Positions 36,521 to 46,033 are shown, counted from the first letter of the stretch. The stretch: DNA of 64,000 bases from Actinocorallia herbida (GCF_003751225.1 NZ_RJKE01000001.1:5952001-6016000), one strand, 5' to 3'. Made by a program: numbers and translations. The notes: generated by a model not told the origin, from the sequence alone.

Positions 36521-36764
36521 AGCCGACTGCGAGCTCGTTGGCCCATGCACGGCAAGCCGCCGACACTCATCCCTGAGCAGCGTGGAAGACGTACGCCCGC
36601 TCAGACCAAGCTTGCATGCTGGACACAGACGCATCGACACCGGGGCGACACCCCCTATGAGCCCTCTCGCCCGCAACCGGGCACAGGACACCAGCCGCTC
36701 TGCCGCCAACCTCAACGAACACGGCACCGCTCCCCGAAGAAACCTTCGACACCCTGTGCTCCGG

Positions 36765-37745
36765 TCATCCGAAGCCGACGACCGGGTGCGGGACGTAAGG
36801 CGCCTCCAGGAGGGTGATCTCCTCGTCGGTGAGGGTGATGTCGAGGGAGGCGATGGCGTCCTCGAGTTGGTAGGGCTTCGAGAAGCCGACGATGGGGGCA
36901 CCGACGGCCGGGTGCTTGCTGACCCAGGCCAGGGCTATCTGGGCTCGCGGCACTCCGCGCGCTTCGGCAACGGAGCCGACGGCGTCTGCGACCGCCCGAT
37001 CGGCGACGTCCGTCGCGGAATAGAGGTGTTGGGCGAACCCGTCGCGGCGGGAGCGGTCTGTCTGCTCATCCCAGTCCCGGGTGAGCCGTCCTCGCGCGAG
37101 CGGGCTCCACGGAAGCACGCCGATGCCCTGGTCGGCGCACAGGGGGAGCATTTCCCGCTCTTCCTCACGATTGATGAGGTTGTAATGAGGCTGCATGCTG
37201 ACGAAACGGCTCCAGCCGTTGGCCTGCTGAAGGAACAGCGCCTTGGCGAACTGCCACGCGTACATCGAGGAGGCACCGAGGTAGCGGACCTTGCCTGCCT
37301 TGACGACGTCGTGCAGCGCCTCCAGGGTCTCCTCGAGCGGGGTGCGCGAATCGAATCGGTGAATCTGGTAGAGGTCGATGTAGTCGGTTCCCAGACGCCG
37401 CAGGCTGTGATCGACCTCGGTGAGGATCACTTTGCGGGACAGACCTTGGCCGTTGGGGCCGTCATGCATGCGGCCATAGACCTTGGTGGCGATGACGATC
37501 CGGTCGCGATCGGCGTAGTCGGCAAGGGCACGCCCGAGGATCTCCTCGCTGGTGCCGAGTGAATACGAATTGGAGGTGTCGAAGAAGGTGATTCCCGCAT
37601 CCAGGGCCAGCTTGATCAGCGGGCGTGAAGCCTCTTCGTCGAGCGTCCACTCGGGATAGCCGACTCCAGGTATGCCGAAGGTCATGGCACCGGCGGCGAT
37701 CGCGGAGATGTCCAGGCCGGTCGAGCCGAGCTTGGTGTACTTCAT
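36765..37745 (-). CDS. Aldo/keto reductase
   Basis: A 326-residue aldo/keto reductase with MKYTKLGSTGLDISAIAAGAMTFG at the start and the catalytic tetrad in FFDTSNSYSLG (Asp, Tyr), VIATKVYG (Lys) and LYQIHRFD (His). The YLGASSMYAWQF segment resembles YakC/YdhF-like enzymes that reduce small carbonyls with NADPH. AGGAGG lies just before ATG 37745. A short repeat AGAGT-AC-ACTCT at 37892-37903 lies in its promoter region. No gene nearby indicates its substrate. Confidence 0.9.
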   Translation of the reverse strand: MKYTKLGSTGLDISAIAAGAMTFGIPGVGYPEWTLDEEASRPLIKLALDAGITFFDTSNSYSLGTSEEILGRALADYADRDRIVIATKVYGRMHDGPNGQGLSRKVILTEVDHSLRRLGTDYIDLYQIHRFDSRTPLEETLEALHDVVKAGKVRYLGASSMYAWQFAKALFLQQANGWSRFVSMQPHYNLINREEEREMLPLCADQGIGVLPWSPLARGRLTRDWDEQTDRSRRDGFAQHLYSATDVADRAVADAVGSVAEARGVPRAQIALAWVSKHPAVGAPIVGFSKPYQLEDAIASLDITLTDEEITLLEAPYVPHPVVGFG

Positions 37746-38010
37746 TGTTCCTCCTGCGGTAAAGCGACGAGCGAACTGGCGGATCGGCCGCCGGGAAGAG
37801 CCCGGCACCGGGCTACCGGGAGTCGACCCTCAGGCCAAAGAGGACTCTAAATGAGCCACATTTCCGCGCTTCAATCACCCTGATCGCACTAAGAGTACAC
37901 TCTATTGATTGATCTTTCCTGGTGAGGACCGGTGCCACAGTGGTCCATGCTGCCGTCACACGTGGGTGGGCTTTCGCAGTCCCAGACGAAGGCCCGCCCA
38001 CGGTTCGAGC

Positions 38011-38030
38011 ACGCCGCCCACGGGCGGCGT
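38011..38030 (-). terminator. Hairpin 3' of the aldehyde dehydrogenase gene
   Basis: ACGCCGCCC, two bases, then GGGCGGCGT form a 9-bp stem 9 nt beyond the stop of the minus-strand aldehyde dehydrogenase. The tight loop makes it a good terminator candidate. Confidence 0.55.
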
Positions 38031-38038
38031 CGCATGTG

Positions 38039-39520
38039 TCAGCTCACCGGGCCCGGCAGCCTGACATAAGTCGTCTCCAGGTACTCGGCGATCCCTTCCG
38101 CGCCCCCCTCGCGCCCGAGCCCGGACTGCTTGACGCCGCCGAAAGGAGCCGCCGCGTCCGAGAGCAGACCCGAATTGATGGCGAGCATCCCCGTTTCAAG
38201 TTCCTCGGTGAGGCGCGTTACCCGTCCCAGATCTCGGGTGTAGGCGTACGCCGCGAGCCCGTAGGGCGTGGCGTTCGCGAGCCGGATCGCCTCACGCTCG
38301 TCACGGAAGGTGAGGATGGGCGCGACGGGGCCGAAGATCTCCTCAGTCATGAGGCGGGCGTCGGCCGGGATGCCGCACAGCACCGTCGGCGCGTAGAAGT
38401 GCCCGGGACCCGGTAGGGGTCCACCGCCGGTCACCAGACGCGCGCCCCTGTCCAACGCGTCTGTGACGAGCCCGTGCACCTTGTCTCTGCTTCGCGCATC
38501 GATCAGCGGTCCTACCTCGGATCCTTCGTCCGCGGCAGGGCCGACGGTGAGCGCGCCCATTCGCATGGCAAGAGCGGCAGCGAACTCTTCGGCGACCTTC
38601 TCGTGTACCAGGAAACGGTTCGCCGCAGTGCACGCCTCGCCCATGTTCCGCATTTTGGCGATCATGGCACCATCCACGGCCGCTTCGATGTCGGCGTCCT
38701 CGAAGACGAGGAACGGCGCATCACCGCCGAGTTCCATCGAGGTCCGCAGAACCGTGCCCGCGCTGTCCGCCAGGAGCCGGCGCCCGACCTCGGTCGAACC
38801 AGTGAAAGAGATCTTGCGCAGGCGGTGGCTACGCAGCAGCGGCGTCACCACCGAGGCCGCCTTGGTGGTGGTAATCACATTCAGCACGCCGGGCGGCAGC
38901 CCGGCGGCCTGGAACACCTCGGCAGTCAGCAGGGCGGACAGCGGAGTCAGCTCCGACGGTTTCAGCACCACGGTGCAGCCGGCCGCGAGAGCCGGTCCGA
39001 CCTTGCGGGTGATCATGGCAAGGGGGAAGTTCCACGGAGTGATGAGCAGGCACGGGCCTACGGGTTTCCGATGCACGAGGTGTCGGCTGGCACCGTCAGG
39101 GGCAACCGAGTAACGGCCGTGCACCCGGACGGCCTCCCCGCTGAACCAGCGGAGGAACTCGGCCCCGTATCTCACCTCTCCCCGTGCTTCCTCCATCGGT
39201 TTGCCCATCTCCGTGGACAGGACGAGCGCAAATTCCTCCCTGCGCTCGGTGATGGTCTCGAACACGCGTCGAAGAAGCTCCCCGCGCTCGATCGGTGGGA
39301 CCGCACGCCAGTCTGCGGCAGCGTCCTCAGCGGCTTCGAGGGCCAGAAGGCCGTCTGCTGGAGAGGCGTCCGCAACCCCCGCGATCGGAAGATCGGTGGC
39401 GGGGTCGCGGACCTCGAATCTCGCACCGTCGGAGGCCGGTCGCCACCGGCCGCCGATCAATAGTTCCGAGGGGACGAGCGTGGACCCGACGGCGTTCCCT
39501 GATCTTGTGAAAGCGGTCAT
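38039..39520 (-). CDS. NAD(P)-dependent aldehyde dehydrogenase (succinate-semialdehyde-type)
   Basis: A 493-residue aldehyde dehydrogenase with LLITPWNFPLAMITRKVGPALAAG, the cofactor-side KISFTGSTEVGRRL, catalytic Glu in MELGGDAPFLVFEDAD and catalytic Cys in MGEACTAANRFLVHE. The overall pattern is close to GabD-like semialdehyde dehydrogenases, although the Cys context (GEACTAANR) differs from the usual GQVC(V)CANR. It oxidises an aldehyde to its acid. It is divergent from the LysR gene 264 bp away, which probably controls it. Confidence 0.9.
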   Translation of the reverse strand: MTAFTRSGNAVGSTLVPSELLIGGRWRPASDGARFEVRDPATDLPIAGVADASPADGLLALEAAEDAAADWRAVPPIERGELLRRVFETITERREEFALVLSTEMGKPMEEARGEVRYGAEFLRWFSGEAVRVHGRYSVAPDGASRHLVHRKPVGPCLLITPWNFPLAMITRKVGPALAAGCTVVLKPSELTPLSALLTAEVFQAAGLPPGVLNVITTTKAASVVTPLLRSHRLRKISFTGSTEVGRRLLADSAGTVLRTSMELGGDAPFLVFEDADIEAAVDGAMIAKMRNMGEACTAANRFLVHEKVAEEFAAALAMRMGALTVGPAADEGSEVGPLIDARSRDKVHGLVTDALDRGARLVTGGGPLPGPGHFYAPTVLCGIPADARLMTEEIFGPVAPILTFRDEREAIRLANATPYGLAAYAYTRDLGRVTRLTEELETGMLAINSGLLSDAAAPFGGVKQSGLGREGGAEGIAEYLETTYVRLPGPVS

Positions 39521-39662
39521 CCGGACGGCGCCTTCGACGCGGCGGCCGCCCTGCTGACATGGCCGGTTCCCCCCGAATCCGGCGCTTGAGGCTTGGCTCC
39601 GTCGGTCGGGCCGGAATCCATGCCGGGTAGACGGCCCGTGATATCTCGATCCCGAGCGGGCA

Positions 39663-39680
39663 AACCTAGTTTGCTAGGTT
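39663..39680. promoter_or_regulatory. AACCTAG inverted repeat in ALDH/LysR divergent region
   Basis: AACCTAG, four bases, CTAGGTT forms a perfect 7-bp dyad midway between the divergent aldehyde dehydrogenase and LysR starts. It could be the LysR-binding site. Its AACCTAGT half also resembles the half-site shared by promoters of the 47-56 kb cluster. Confidence 0.5.
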
Positions 39681-39783
39681 ATGGCTGGGCGGCACGTCGG
39701 CCGCGACAGAGCCGATGATCAGGAGCGACCTGCGGCGCGACCGAGGACTCGATCTTCGAACACGACGAGTACTCTGGGGAACA

Positions 39784-40707
39784 ATGGAGATACAGCACGT
39801 CCGCTATTTCGTGGCTGTGGCCGAGGAACTTCACTTCGGCCGCGCGGCGGAGCGGCTCCACATCACCCCCTCTCCCCTGAGCCGCCATATTCGCGACCTG
39901 GAGCGGGAACTGGGCGCCGATCTTTTCGACCGGCGTTATCACCAGGTGGAGCTCACCGGGTTCGGGCAGAAGTTCCTCGAACCCGCTCGAGATCTTCTCG
40001 GGCGCTTCGATGCCTTGCGCCGTCTCGGCCCATCCCAGGGTGCGTCACTTCGGCAGCCGCTCCGGATCGGAGCGACCCCTCTCGCTCCTCCCCAGGTTCT
40101 GGATCTCGTCCTCGGCATCGCTCGGGAGGCCGAGGACGACGTCGAGCCCACGATCGTCCTGGAGCCTTCGGCGGCTCTGCTCCAGCAGTTGACGGACCGG
40201 AAACTCGACCTCGCCGTAGTGCACCTTCCTCCGGGTGACCCCGGCCTGGAGTCGGTCAAGCTCGCCGAATACCGCTTCGGCGTCGCTTTGCGCGGCGACG
40301 ACGAACTGGCGAAACGGCCGAGCCTCAAGATCGCCGATATCGCGGACCGGCAGATCCTGGTGACCTCCTCGAAGGTCCAGCCGCTCGTCATGGCGGAGTT
40401 CCGCCGTCACCTCGCCCGAGCGGGGGCCAAGAGGATCCGCGAACTGCCGCACACGGACATCGTGCAGATCGCGGCCCTCATCGGACGCTCGCGCGACGTC
40501 ACGGTGGTGTCGTTGAACTCCCTGAGCCGGCGGATCTTCAGCCGGTCCCGGGTCGCCCTGGTCCCCCTCGACGAACCCTCGGTGCGGGTCGAAGCGGGCG
40601 TCGCCTGGGCTTCCCCCGGGCCCGGCCAAGGAGTGGACGACCCCGTCCTCTCAAAAGTGATCTCGACTCTCAAGGCCACCGGCACGCGCTCTCCGCTGAA
40701 ACTCTGA
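39784..40707 (+). CDS. LysR family transcriptional regulator
   Basis: A 307-residue LysR-type regulator. The N-terminal winged helix-turn-helix is typical: MEIQHVRYFVAVAEELHFGRAAERLHITPSPLSRHIRDLERELGADLFDR. The periplasmic-binding-like effector domain follows. ATG 39784 starts the conserved N-terminus exactly; an earlier frame would be longer than the family norm. It is divergent from the aldehyde dehydrogenase and likely activates it in response to the aldehyde or a precursor. Confidence 0.92.
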   Translation: MEIQHVRYFVAVAEELHFGRAAERLHITPSPLSRHIRDLERELGADLFDRRYHQVELTGFGQKFLEPARDLLGRFDALRRLGPSQGASLRQPLRIGATPLAPPQVLDLVLGIAREAEDDVEPTIVLEPSAALLQQLTDRKLDLAVVHLPPGDPGLESVKLAEYRFGVALRGDDELAKRPSLKIADIADRQILVTSSKVQPLVMAEFRRHLARAGAKRIRELPHTDIVQIAALIGRSRDVTVVSLNSLSRRIFSRSRVALVPLDEPSVRVEAGVAWASPGPGQGVDDPVLSKVISTLKATGTRSPLKL

Positions 40708-41119
40708 GTCATGCCTCAGCCAGCCAGGACAACGGTGATCCGTTTCCGCATGGCCACGACAGCCGCGTCAGAGAAGGGCGAGACATTCCTCGGCGCCATG
40801 CCGAATCCGAGCGCCCTCGCTGTGATGGAGCGGCGGCGAGGGGCTCGAATCCGGCCCACCGCCGTGGTAGGAACCCACGCGGAACGTCTATGACTGCCTC
40901 GCCGTGTCTGCTCTGCCGTCGAGGCACGGCCTTCGAACCGGTGACCGGACGAAGAACGCGTCCCGCTCACTCGGCCCGATCACCGAGGTCATACCCGACC
41001 AGAGCCGCACTCTCATGCTGCGGCGAGAAAGGAGACCTAGGTGCGGCACCAGAGCCGGTACCGCACCTGTCGAGACGGCCGCGAGCCTAGCTCACTCGCA
41101 TAGGCTGACTCGGCGGCGT
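40708..41119. other. Convergent intergenic region with hairpin
   Basis: No real gene is seen between the LysR gene and the minus-strand SDR. A hairpin at 41039-41068 (AGGTGCGG/CCGCACCT with extra ACC/GGT pairing) probably terminates transcription from one or both sides. Short open frames here have unusual composition and no recognisable content. Confidence 0.55.
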
Positions 41120-41935
41120 TCAGCCCTGGGCGGCGTGGGAGACGTGTTCCCAGTCGGACCAGGTCTGCAGGCGCTGGGCGTAGAGGTGCTTGACGATGGC
41201 GGTGGGCTGGGAGCCGAACAGCACGCGCAGGGGCGGGTTCTCGGCGTCGACGATCTCCAGGAGGGCGGGGCCGGCGGCGGCGGGGTCTCCGTACTGGGCG
41301 TCGCCGCTGCGGGCGGCCATGGCCTGGCGGATGTGGTCGTAGGCGGGGTTGGGCGCGGCATGTACGGCGGAGGAGCCGGCCCAGTCGGTGGCGAAGCCGC
41401 CGGGCTCGACGAGGGTCACCTTGATGCCATGGGAGGCGACCTCTTGGGCGAGGGATTCGGAGAAGCCTTCCAGGGCCCACTTGCTGGCGTGGTAGCCGCC
41501 GAGTGAGGGGAAGGCGCCGATGCCGCCGATGGTGGAGATCTGCACGATGTGGCCGCTGCCCTGGGCGCGCAGGATCGGCAGGACGGCCTGGGTGACCCAG
41601 AACGCACCGAAGAGGTTGGTCTCGACCTGGGCGCGGAGCTGTTCTTCCGTCAGCTCCTCGATCATGCCGAACAGACCGTAGCCGGCATTGTTGACCACGA
41701 CGTCCAGGCGGCCGAACCGCTCGTGCGCGGCCTTCACCGCCGCACCGACGGCGGCCTTGTCGGTGACGTCGAGCGGCAGCGGCAGGATCGCCTCGCCGTA
41801 CTTGGCGGCCAGATCGTCGAGGGTGGAGGTATCGCGGGCGGTCGCCGCGACCTTGTCGCCGCGCTCGAGGGCGGCCTCGGTGAAGGTGCGGCCGAAGCCG
41901 CGGGAGGTGCCGGTGATGAACCAGACCTTGCTCAT
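41120..41935 (-). CDS. SDR family oxidoreductase
   Basis: A 271-residue short-chain dehydrogenase. Cofactor loop FITGTSRGFGRTF, the structural VVNNAGYGLFG and catalytic YHASK (in GGYHASKWALEGFSESLA) are present, with Ser in VQISTIGG. It resembles actinobacterial SDRs often annotated as ketoreductases of unknown substrate. The divergent TetR gene 147 bp upstream and the operator at 42021 suggest an inducible stress or detoxification reductase. Confidence 0.9.
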   Translation of the reverse strand: MSKVWFITGTSRGFGRTFTEAALERGDKVAATARDTSTLDDLAAKYGEAILPLPLDVTDKAAVGAAVKAAHERFGRLDVVVNNAGYGLFGMIEELTEEQLRAQVETNLFGAFWVTQAVLPILRAQGSGHIVQISTIGGIGAFPSLGGYHASKWALEGFSESLAQEVASHGIKVTLVEPGGFATDWAGSSAVHAAPNPAYDHIRQAMAARSGDAQYGDPAAAGPALLEIVDAENPPLRVLFGSQPTAIVKHLYAQRLQTWSDWEHVSHAAQG

Positions 41936-42020
41936 GATGTGTCCCCTTGAACGACGGAACGCGCTGGAATCGGCGACCGCGCGTAGCCTGCGGAACGCCT
42001 GACACCACCCTAACCGAATA

Positions 42021-42035
42021 TTAGATCTAGTCTAA
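42021..42035. promoter_or_regulatory. TetR-type operator
   Basis: TTAGA-TCTAG-TCTAA is an inverted repeat in the divergent region between the SDR and TetR starts. Its spacing and location match self-regulated TetR operators. Confidence 0.6.
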
Positions 42036-42082
42036 AAATCGACTCCGTCCAAAGCAGATAGACTGGCCGCGAAGGGAGATCG

Positions 42083-42670
42083 ATGAGCCTGCGCGAACGC
42101 AAGAAGCTGGAGGCCTGGCGCGCCATCCGTGCCGCCGCCCTACACCTGTTCGACGCACACGGATACGAGGCTGTGAGCGTCGAGCAGATCGCCGCCGCGG
42201 CGAACGTCTCCCGGGCGACGTTCTTCAACTACTTCGCGAGCAAGGAAGCCGTCGTCTTCGACCAGGACCCCGAAGAACGCGCCGACTGGCAAGCGCTCAT
42301 GGAGACCCGCCCCACCGACGAACCCCTGTGGGCGTCGCTCACCGCGATCATGATCGGCTTCAACGAGCGCCTCGCCGACCGCATGCCGCTCCAACGCCGC
42401 CTGAAGGCCAACTCCCCCGCCCTGGCGCAGTCCAGCCAGGACCTCAGCGAACAGTTCCGCGGCGACCTGCGCCGCTGGGCCGCTTCCCGCACCCGCCTCG
42501 GCGAAGAGCTCACCACGGCCCTTCAGCTCAACCTCGCCTCCGCGGCCGTGTCCACGGCCTACCATGCCTGGCAGCCCGACGAGCCCTTCGACACCTACCT
42601 GCGGCATGTTCGCGATTGCCTGAACCGCGCGGCAACCGGCTTCGGCTCCGCGCCACCGGACCCGTCCTAG
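42083..42670 (+). CDS. TetR family regulator
   Basis: A 195-residue TetR protein. Its helix-turn-helix reads LFDAHGYEAVSVEQIAAAANVSRATFFNYFASKEAV. The MSLRERKKLEAWRAIRAAAL start is typical of a common actinobacterial subgroup. GAAGGGAG lies just before ATG 42083. It is divergent from the SDR gene and probably represses it through the repeat at 42021. Confidence 0.9.
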   Translation: MSLRERKKLEAWRAIRAAALHLFDAHGYEAVSVEQIAAAANVSRATFFNYFASKEAVVFDQDPEERADWQALMETRPTDEPLWASLTAIMIGFNERLADRMPLQRRLKANSPALAQSSQDLSEQFRGDLRRWAASRTRLGEELTTALQLNLASAAVSTAYHAWQPDEPFDTYLRHVRDCLNRAATGFGSAPPDPS

Positions 42671-42806
42671 AACGCTCGGCCCCGGCGTGAACGCCGGGCA
42701 ACCCGGTCCAGGACGTCGCCGGGCTGATGCAACTTCGCGATACCTACCCCGGACCTTGATCTCTTTCCTATTTCTGGCACACTCAGCAATAAATTGGAGG
42801 TTGAGA

Positions 42807-43406
42807 ATGGCGGGAAGGCCCCGGCTGACGGAGGCAGACAAGGAGGCGGTGCGGCTACGGGTGGCCGAAGCCGCAGTCCGGCTGTTCATGAGGCAGGGCG
42901 TAGAGGCGACCTCCGTCGGGGAGATCGCGGAGGCGGCCGGCATCTCGCAGCGCACTCTTTGGCGCCACTTCGCGACGAAGGAGGACTGCGCGACCCCGCT
43001 GTTCACGCTCGGGATCGGCAAGTTCTCCGACCATCTGGCGCAGGCGTCGGCGGAGGCGCCGCTCGCCGAGGTCCTCACGGACACCTCCTGGCTCGTCGCC
43101 ACAGGCCAAACAGCGATCCTGTTCACCATCGACCTGGTGCGCCTGGCACGCGACGAGCCCTCTCTCCGCGCCGTCTGGGCACGGGCCACGAGCGAAGCGG
43201 TTCCCGCGATCGCCACGGCGCTGGCGAACCGCTCAGGACGCGACCCCGAGGTGCTCGAAGTCAAAGTGGAGGGGGCCATGCTTGCCGCCGCCCTGGACAT
43301 CGCACTGCGCGACTACGCATGGCGGAACGCCGGCGAGCGCGGCCCTGCTCTGGACGAGATGATCCGCACTGCCTGCGCGAGGGCCCTGTCGGGCCTGACC
43401 CCCTGA
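42807..43406 (+). CDS. TetR family regulator
   Basis: A 199-residue TetR protein: FMRQGVEATSVGEIAEAAGISQRTLWRHFATKEDC forms the helix-turn-helix. ATG 42807 is set by TGGAGG. It lies 65 bp upstream of the SDR gene at 43472 on the same strand, with an inverted repeat between them, and may control that gene. The ligand is unknown. Confidence 0.9.
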   Translation: MAGRPRLTEADKEAVRLRVAEAAVRLFMRQGVEATSVGEIAEAAGISQRTLWRHFATKEDCATPLFTLGIGKFSDHLAQASAEAPLAEVLTDTSWLVATGQTAILFTIDLVRLARDEPSLRAVWARATSEAVPAIATALANRSGRDPEVLEVKVEGAMLAAALDIALRDYAWRNAGERGPALDEMIRTACARALSGLTP

Positions 43407-43434
43407 CGCGATTTATGGCGGATCCTGCCAGTAA

Positions 43435-43456
43435 TATGCGTTCCACACTACGCATA
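43435..43456. promoter_or_regulatory. Inverted repeat upstream of SDR gene
   Basis: TATGCGT, eight bases, ACGCATA forms a 7-bp dyad ending 15 bp before the SDR start. It is a likely TetR operator, perhaps for the protein encoded just upstream. Confidence 0.6.
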
Positions 43457-43471
43457 ACCGCTGGAGAAGAC

Positions 43472-44260
43472 ATGGACGTCACGCGTCACGAGGGCAAGAC
43501 GGTCATCGTCACCGGAGCCGCGAACGGCATAGGTGAGGCCATTGCACGGCGCTTCCACGCCGAGGGCGCACACACGGTGCTCGCCGACCTCGACGAGACC
43601 AGGCTGAAAGAGGTCACGGAGGATCTCGGAAGCCGGGCGACATCACTCCCGGTCGACGTGTCCGACCGGGAGAAGGTCGATGCCCTGATCGACGCCGCCG
43701 TACGGATCACCGGCCGCCTCGACGTTCTGGTCAACAACGCGGGCATCGGCAACGTCGCCCGGGTAGGCGACCTGACAGACGAGGCCTGGCATCGGGTCCT
43801 GGGCATCGATCTCCACGGAGTCTTCTACTGCTCGCGGGCGGCCCTGCCCCACCTCATCGCGACCAGGGGCACGATCGTCAACACCACTTCGACGTCCGGC
43901 CTGGGCGGCAACTACGGCTTCGCCGCCTACGGCGCGGCCAAGGGCGCGGTCGTCAACCTGACCCGGCAGATGGCGGTGGACTACGCCGCGGACGGCGTCA
44001 GGGTCAACGCGGTCGCTCCCGGACCCATCAACAGCAAGCCGGGGCCGGGCAGCGCCTTCGAGGCCCCCGCGATGGTCAAGGTCTTCCGGCGGAACATCCC
44101 GATGGGCCGTGCCGGCCTCTCCCCCGAGGTCGCCGCCGCCGTCTCCTTCCTCGCCTCGTCCGAGGCGAGCTACATCACCGGGCAGAACCTGGTCGTTGAC
44201 GGCGGCCTGCTCGCGCACACCGGCGAACCGAACTACGCCGAGCTACTCCGATTGAGCTGA
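43472..44260 (+). CDS. SDR family oxidoreductase (3-oxoacyl-reductase-like)
   Basis: A 262-residue classical SDR: TVIVTGAANGIGEAIARRF, LVNNAGIGNVARVG, Ser in VNTTSTSG, catalytic AAYGAAKGAVVNLTRQMA and the C-terminal SSEASYITGQNLVVDGGLL. Such enzymes interconvert alcohols and ketones with NAD(P). TGGAGA precedes ATG 43472. It is followed by a strong bidirectional terminator, so it forms a unit with its own promoter. Confidence 0.92.
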   Translation: MDVTRHEGKTVIVTGAANGIGEAIARRFHAEGAHTVLADLDETRLKEVTEDLGSRATSLPVDVSDREKVDALIDAAVRITGRLDVLVNNAGIGNVARVGDLTDEAWHRVLGIDLHGVFYCSRAALPHLIATRGTIVNTTSTSGLGGNYGFAAYGAAKGAVVNLTRQMAVDYAADGVRVNAVAPGPINSKPGPGSAFEAPAMVKVFRRNIPMGRAGLSPEVAAAVSFLASSEASYITGQNLVVDGGLLAHTGEPNYAELLRLS

Positions 44261-44267
44261 CCGGAAA

Positions 44268-44297
44268 GGTGCCGTCCCGCTGCTCCGGGACGGCACC
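44268..44297. terminator. Bidirectional terminator hairpin
   Basis: GGTGCCGTCCCG and its exact complement form a 12-bp stem with a 6-nt loop between the convergent SDR and enoyl-CoA hydratase genes, 7 nt from each stop. Confidence 0.85.
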
Positions 44298-44303
44298 CGG
44301 CCC

Positions 44304-45104
44304 TCACGTGTCCCGGTATTCCGGGCTCCTCCGTTCCCGGTAGGCCGCCATGGCCTCGCCCTGGTCGGCGGTGAGCATCGTCAGGACCTGCTGGCGGTTC
44401 TCCAGTTCCACGGCGACGTCGAACGACGGGATCTCCAGCGCGGCCCACATCCCTTGCTTGGTGAGCGAGAGCGACAGCGGGGGCGCGGCCAGCAGATCCT
44501 CGACCGCCTTGTCGACGCGCCGTTGGAGCTCATCGTCCGGCACTGCATCGGCGAGCAGGCCGATGCGGACGGCCTCGGCGTCGAAGCGTCTCGCGGTCAT
44601 CATGAGCTCGTGCGCCCTGCCCGCCCCCACCAGCCGGGGCAGCATCCAGGACGTCCCGATGTCGCAGCCCGAGAAGCCGACTTTGATGAAGGAGACCGCG
44701 AAGACCGCGCTCCGTGCGGCGATCCTGAGGTCCGCCGCGCAGACCAGGGCGAACCCTCCGCCCGCGGCCGCTCCGTTCACCGCGGCGATGATCGGTTGCG
44801 GCAGTCGCCTCATGCGCTGGACCAGCCCAGAGATGTGGCGCTGCACCATCAGGCCCGACTGAACGGCCCCTTTGCCCTCAGATGCCGACGGCGTGCCATA
44901 GCCGTCAAGGTCAAGGCCGGCGCAGAACCCGCGGCCCGCGCCGGTGAGGACCACGACCCGGCACTCCGGATCGCCGGCCGCACTTTTGAGCGCCGCGTGC
45001 AGCGCGTCCACCATGTCCACGTCGAGAGCGTTGAGGCGATCGGGCCGGTCGAGCTCGATGCGCAGCACCTCGGGCCGCGGCCGGGTGGCCCGCACGCCCG
45101 TCAC
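44304..45104 (-). CDS. Enoyl-CoA hydratase/isomerase family protein
   Basis: A 266-residue crotonase. The oxyanion segments are VVVLTGAGRGFCAGLDLDGYG and AAVNGAAAGGGFALVCAADLRIAA. The second-acid region reads FIKVGFSGCDIGTSWMLPRLVG, with Asp/Gly where true hydratases have Glu, so the reaction may be an isomerisation or other CoA chemistry. The GTG start at 45104 overlaps the stop of the upstream SDR gene. The pair is probably cotranscribed. Confidence 0.88.
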   Translation of the reverse strand: MTGVRATRPRPEVLRIELDRPDRLNALDVDMVDALHAALKSAAGDPECRVVVLTGAGRGFCAGLDLDGYGTPSASEGKGAVQSGLMVQRHISGLVQRMRRLPQPIIAAVNGAAAGGGFALVCAADLRIAARSAVFAVSFIKVGFSGCDIGTSWMLPRLVGAGRAHELMMTARRFDAEAVRIGLLADAVPDDELQRRVDKAVEDLLAAPPLSLSLTKQGMWAALEIPSFDVAVELENRQQVLTMLTADQGEAMAAYRERRSPEYRDT

Positions 45105-45841
45105 AGCTGCTCCGCCGGACGGATCAGGAGCTCGCCCACCGCGACATGCGGAGGCCGACTCACGGCGTAGACGATCGCCTCGGCGACGTCTTCGGCGGTC
45201 AACGGGGTGAGGGCGGTGTAAGCCTCCTGGACGCGTGCACGCGTACGGTCGTCGGGGATGTGGTCGGGCAGCTCGGTCTGGACGATGCCCGGCTCCACGA
45301 CGCTCACCCGTACGCCGTAGCGCAGTGCTTCCTGCCGAAGGCCCTCGCTGAACCCGTTGACCGCCCATTTCGAGGCGTTGTAGGCCGCCGATCCTGCGGC
45401 GGCGCTGCGCCCGGCGACGGACGACACCTGGACGATGTCGCCGGAACGCCGCTCGGCCATCAGCCGGAACGCGCTCTGGCTGAGGTACATGAGGCCGAGC
45501 ACGTTGGTCTCGATCATGCGCCGCCAGTCGGCCGGGTCCGCGCGGAGGACCGGGCCGAGCAGCATCACCCCGGCGTTGTTGACGACGATGTCGGGTACGC
45601 CGAGCTCGTCGACGGTTCGGGCCAGCGCATCGGAGCGGCTCTCCTCGTCGGTGACGTCCAGCTCGAGCGGCAGCAGAGTGCCGCCCTCCGCCGCGACCTG
45701 CTCGCCGAGCTGCGCGAGCCGGTCGGCGCGCCGCGCCGCCGCCGCGACGGCCACTCCCTCTCGGGCCAAGAGCACGGCGGTGGCCGCCCCGATCCCTGAT
45801 GACGCGCCCGTGATCAGCGCGACCTTGCCCTTCAGCTTCAT
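45101..45841 (-). CDS. SDR family oxidoreductase
   Basis: A 246-residue SDR with KVALITGASSGIGAATAVLLAREG, IVVNNAGVMLLG, Ser in VQVSSVAG and catalytic AAYNASKWAVNGFSEGLRQE. It resembles the YdfG/clavaldehyde-dehydrogenase-like group. It is translationally coupled to the enoyl-CoA hydratase and divergent from a TetR gene 248 bp away. Its substrate cannot be deduced. Confidence 0.9.
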   Translation of the reverse strand: MKLKGKVALITGASSGIGAATAVLLAREGVAVAAAARRADRLAQLGEQVAAEGGTLLPLELDVTDEESRSDALARTVDELGVPDIVVNNAGVMLLGPVLRADPADWRRMIETNVLGLMYLSQSAFRLMAERRSGDIVQVSSVAGRSAAAGSAAYNASKWAVNGFSEGLRQEALRYGVRVSVVEPGIVQTELPDHIPDDRTRARVQEAYTALTPLTAEDVAEAIVYAVSRPPHVAVGELLIRPAEQL

Positions 45842-46033
45842 GGACTCTCCTCGTCAGCCGACTTGCGGTGGAGACAAAGTTATCTAAGTTGCCTTTCATT
45901 GCCGATGACAGGGGCGATCGAGCACTTCCTCGACGGCCGTCGGACAGCCAGCACCTCGCCCAGCACGGAGTTGCGCCAGGCAGGCGCCCCGAGCGACGAT
46001 CCCGCGGGCCAGCCTGTGCCGATTTTGAGGACA

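Noticed and set aside
36501-37562. A long plus-strand frame opposite the aldo/keto reductase
   Set aside because: It is a shadow of the real minus-strand gene, with composition driven by the high GC of the opposite frame and no recognisable domain.
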